A program made the translations under genes and the position numbers. Below, in pieces: positions 12,769 through 14,548 of a DNA stretch of 14,548 bases. The first letter of the stretch is position 1. Each line of letters starts with the position of its first letter. The notes under the pieces were generated by a model. The model worked only from the letters and a program-made list of their open reading frames with translations. It was not told where the DNA came from and searched no databases. Source of the stretch: Bacillota bacterium (GTDB lineage Bacteria; Bacillota; Negativicutes; Sporomusales; Sporomusaceae); assembly GCA_023443285.1 (NCBI GenBank), contig JAEZVB010000099.1:1-14548 (forward strand). Reading direction: 5' to 3'.

Positions 12769-14548
12769 TTGTTAAGAACGCTACTACAACAAGAAATTTG
12801 TTGTGGAAATAAACATTTGTTTTCTAAATTAGCATCTTTTATTACTATTTGTTCAATTATTTTTGCCCTCTTAATACCCAGCGCCATAGCAGCAGGAATT
12901 GGTGACGTCGTAACCGAGGTCGCGTCCTATCTCGGTTCGCCCAATTATGATTTTGGAACTGAGGATGTAACTGGACTTAATATAAAAATGCACATGGCAG
13001 TAGGGAATTATGGTTCAGGATATGGCGCTTTGAGTATTGTAGGCCCGGTTGACGATGAGGGAATGAAGGCCCTATTTGCTCGGATAGTCGATGTAGCCGG
13101 TCAAACCGGTGTAAAAACTACATCGATGCAAGGCGGAGAAGTACGGGAATACCAGATGAGCAAAGGTATTGGGCTTACAATCAAATTGCCTGATTATTTA
13201 GTGACAGTTGAAATCTATAAAACCGGCAATAGTGCTGCCGCAGATATGCAAACTGCTAAAAGATGGGCTCAGGCCTTATTAGACGGATTGGAACGCAATG
13301 GTCTTTTAAAACACCCGGCACCCAAGCTGGACGGACAAAAAGCTTCAGATAAAAAGACACAAGAACAAAAACCGGCAGTACTTACCACTGCGCCTGTTGT
13401 AACAGGGAAACCGTTAGAGAAGCCGGTAATTGTTTCAAATACCGACAATATTTCCGGGGTTAAGAATGGACCGACTGCGCCCACAACATTTGTTTTAGAT
13501 AAACCACATCTGCTTACATACATTAGAAATTATCACTGGAATAATGGTAAAGGAGCAGCTCTAGGTACAATAGCCGTGCAGGACCAAAATGGGAAGTTAT
13601 ATGGTCCATGGCGAGCAAAGGGCACTCAAGGCATGGGAGGGGTACCCAATGCTAGTTGGGAAGTAACGCCAAACATTGTAATTCCTGCCGGTACCTATAC
13701 GGTAGTGGATTCCGATCCGTCAACCTGGTCGGCTAATGCCCAATCCGGGGGAAAAGGAATGGGGCAAGTCCATGCTACGCCCCAATTTGAGGTAACAAGC
13801 GGCTCAATTAAAGATTTGACGTCTGCTGCTGAGAATTTCTCCGGTCATAGTAAAACCGTAAGCACCGCAGGCGTGGGCTCAGTGGGTAATATTCCCGGCC
13901 CAGCTAATACAACGGAAGCGGTAGTGGGTGTCGTTATTCCTGGATTGATTGCTACCGGAATGGGTGCTTTGGCAGGATTAGGCGGCAGTGGCGGCTTGAC
14001 ACCTCCCGGAGGGACACCAGGCGGTGGAGCAGTATTAGGCGGAGGAACCTCTACGCCGGGGAGCACAGGGAAAGCTCCGGGCAGTAGAATAATCCAGGAT
14101 GTTACTCAAATAGGTAGGAGGCGAAATGAACCTGAAATATATTCAAAACAGGGTGGTTCTGCCAACGCCTCTCATGATGATTTTATTGATACTGATGATA
14201 TGTTTAAAGAACATAAGCCACTTACCGTAGGAAATATTACCGAAGCGCCAAAAACTACTGCAGGCTCGGGACTTATCACCGAAACGCCCGCTAAAGCAAT
14301 AACACGAGTTTCTGCACCTAATAATACAGCTATCTCAGTAGACACAAGTGCACTCGAAAAAAGTGATTTGGGCAAAGCTCTGAGCGATGATAAGGGTACT
14401 TCGGTTTCCACAAAAGTATCTGACAGTGTAAATACTCAGAATAAAGATGGCCTTCCTAAAGATAGCACAGCTAAGGACGACACAATCAAGGAAAGTGCTG
14501 CTAAGGAAAGTGCTGCTAAGGAAAGTGCTGCTAAGGAAAGTGCTGCTA
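12769..14548 (+). CDS. Large exported repeat-containing protein, C-terminus beyond the window (partial)
   Basis: The frame is open from TTG 12769 to the window end (593 codons). GGAGGTGA (12756-12763) lies 5 bases before the start. Residues about 20-42 form a signal peptide (SFITICSIIFALLIPSAIAA). Residues 45-182 form an unrecognised domain of mixed strand and helix. After a Lys/Pro/Thr linker, 242-332 form a conserved-looking block (YHWNNGKGAALGTI, YGPWRAKG, GTYTVVDSDPSTWSANAQSG) that I have seen as a pattern in bacterial exported proteins but cannot name. A hydrophobic Gly/Ala stretch (about 385-410) with a PPGGTPGGG linker follows. The rest is Ser/Thr/Asp/Lys-rich, disordered, and ends in KESAA repeats. 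It is the third gene of the cluster. A surface or envelope role is inferred. Confidence 0.8.
   Translation, partial: MLRTLLQQEICCGNKHLFSKLASFITICSIIFALLIPSAIAAGIGDVVTEVASYLGSPNYDFGTEDVTGLNIKMHMAVGNYGSGYGALSIVGPVDDEGMKALFARIVDVAGQTGVKTTSMQGGEVREYQMSKGIGLTIKLPDYLVTVEIYKTGNSAAADMQTAKRWAQALLDGLERNGLLKHPAPKLDGQKASDKKTQEQKPAVLTTAPVVTGKPLEKPVIVSNTDNISGVKNGPTAPTTFVLDKPHLLTYIRNYHWNNGKGAALGTIAVQDQNGKLYGPWRAKGTQGMGGVPNASWEVTPNIVIPAGTYTVVDSDPSTWSANAQSGGKGMGQVHATPQFEVTSGSIKDLTSAAENFSGHSKTVSTAGVGSVGNIPGPANTTEAVVGVVIPGLIATGMGALAGLGGSGGLTPPGGTPGGGAVLGGGTSTPGSTGKAPGSRIIQDVTQIGRRRNEPEIYSKQGGSANASHDDFIDTDDMFKEHKPLTVGNITEAPKTTAGSGLITETPAKAITRVSAPNNTAISVDTSALEKSDLGKALSDDKGTSVSTKVSDSVNTQNKDGLPKDSTAKDDTIKESAAKESAAKESAAKESAA
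14488..14547 (+). repeat. 15-bp tandem repeat encoding KESAA
   Basis: Four perfect copies of AAGGAAAGTGCTGCT (14488, 14503, 14518, 14533) run to the window end and probably continue. The unit is a multiple of three, so copy number can change without a frameshift. A degenerate precursor (AKDDTI, about 14473-14487) lies just before. The encoded Lys-Glu-Ser-Ala-Ala string favours a charged helix. Confidence 0.95.

Noticed and set aside
13845..14411. Minus-strand open frames in the last gene, one proline-rich
   Set aside because: They are antisense shadows of the Gly-rich and Ser/Thr-rich stretches of the exported protein and lack SD sites.
1..14548. CRISPR array, transposase or insertion sequence
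   Set aside because: No regularly spaced repeats with unique spacers and no transposase-like protein were seen; the only tandem repeat is coding (14488-14547).

Overview
The window looks like chromosomal DNA from a low-to-mid G+C, Gram-positive-type anaerobe. Purine-rich Shine-Dalgarno (SD) sites, several TTG starts, many strong Rho-independent terminators, a 2-hydroxyacyl-CoA dehydratase-type activase and a CRP/FNR-like box all fit the Firmicutes. The gene mix suggests the Negativicutes (Sporomusaceae-like), but that placement is inference from style and content, not from a search.

Bases 1-620 are the tail of an rRNA operon. They hold the 3' end of 23S rRNA, an intact tRNA-Asn(GTT) with its terminator, a stretch that can fold into a nested RNA, a broken 3' half of a second tRNA-Asn, and a second terminator. 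No 5S gene is visible after 23S. Bases 720-5440 carry metabolic and sensory genes: a BcrA/HgdC-type ATPase activase (+), a short EamA-type transporter (-), a CrcB/Fluc fluoride channel followed closely by ATP-dependent 6-phosphofructokinase (+), and a soluble chemoreceptor with a C-terminal Cache-like domain (+). Bases 5450-6210 hold two small minus-strand genes: a cupin preceded by a CRP/FNR-type palindrome, and an unrecognised acidic protein.

Bases 6400-11252 carry asnB (glutamine-hydrolysing asparagine synthetase), a membrane-anchored ankyrin-repeat protein, and O-acetylhomoserine sulfhydrylase. The sulfhydrylase sits behind a near-consensus promoter whose transcript meets a strong terminator within about 90 nt, which suggests attenuation or a small RNA. 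Bases 11253-11660 are gene-free but rich in hairpins.

From 11661 to the end lies a tight three-gene cluster: a Yip1-like membrane protein, a second small polytopic membrane protein, and a large exported protein. The last runs off the window while inside a perfect 15-bp tandem repeat encoding KESAA. The last two genes share a nearly identical SD-TTG module. This cluster is the best candidate here for an uncharacterised system, probably envelope or surface related. Its function cannot be told from sequence alone.
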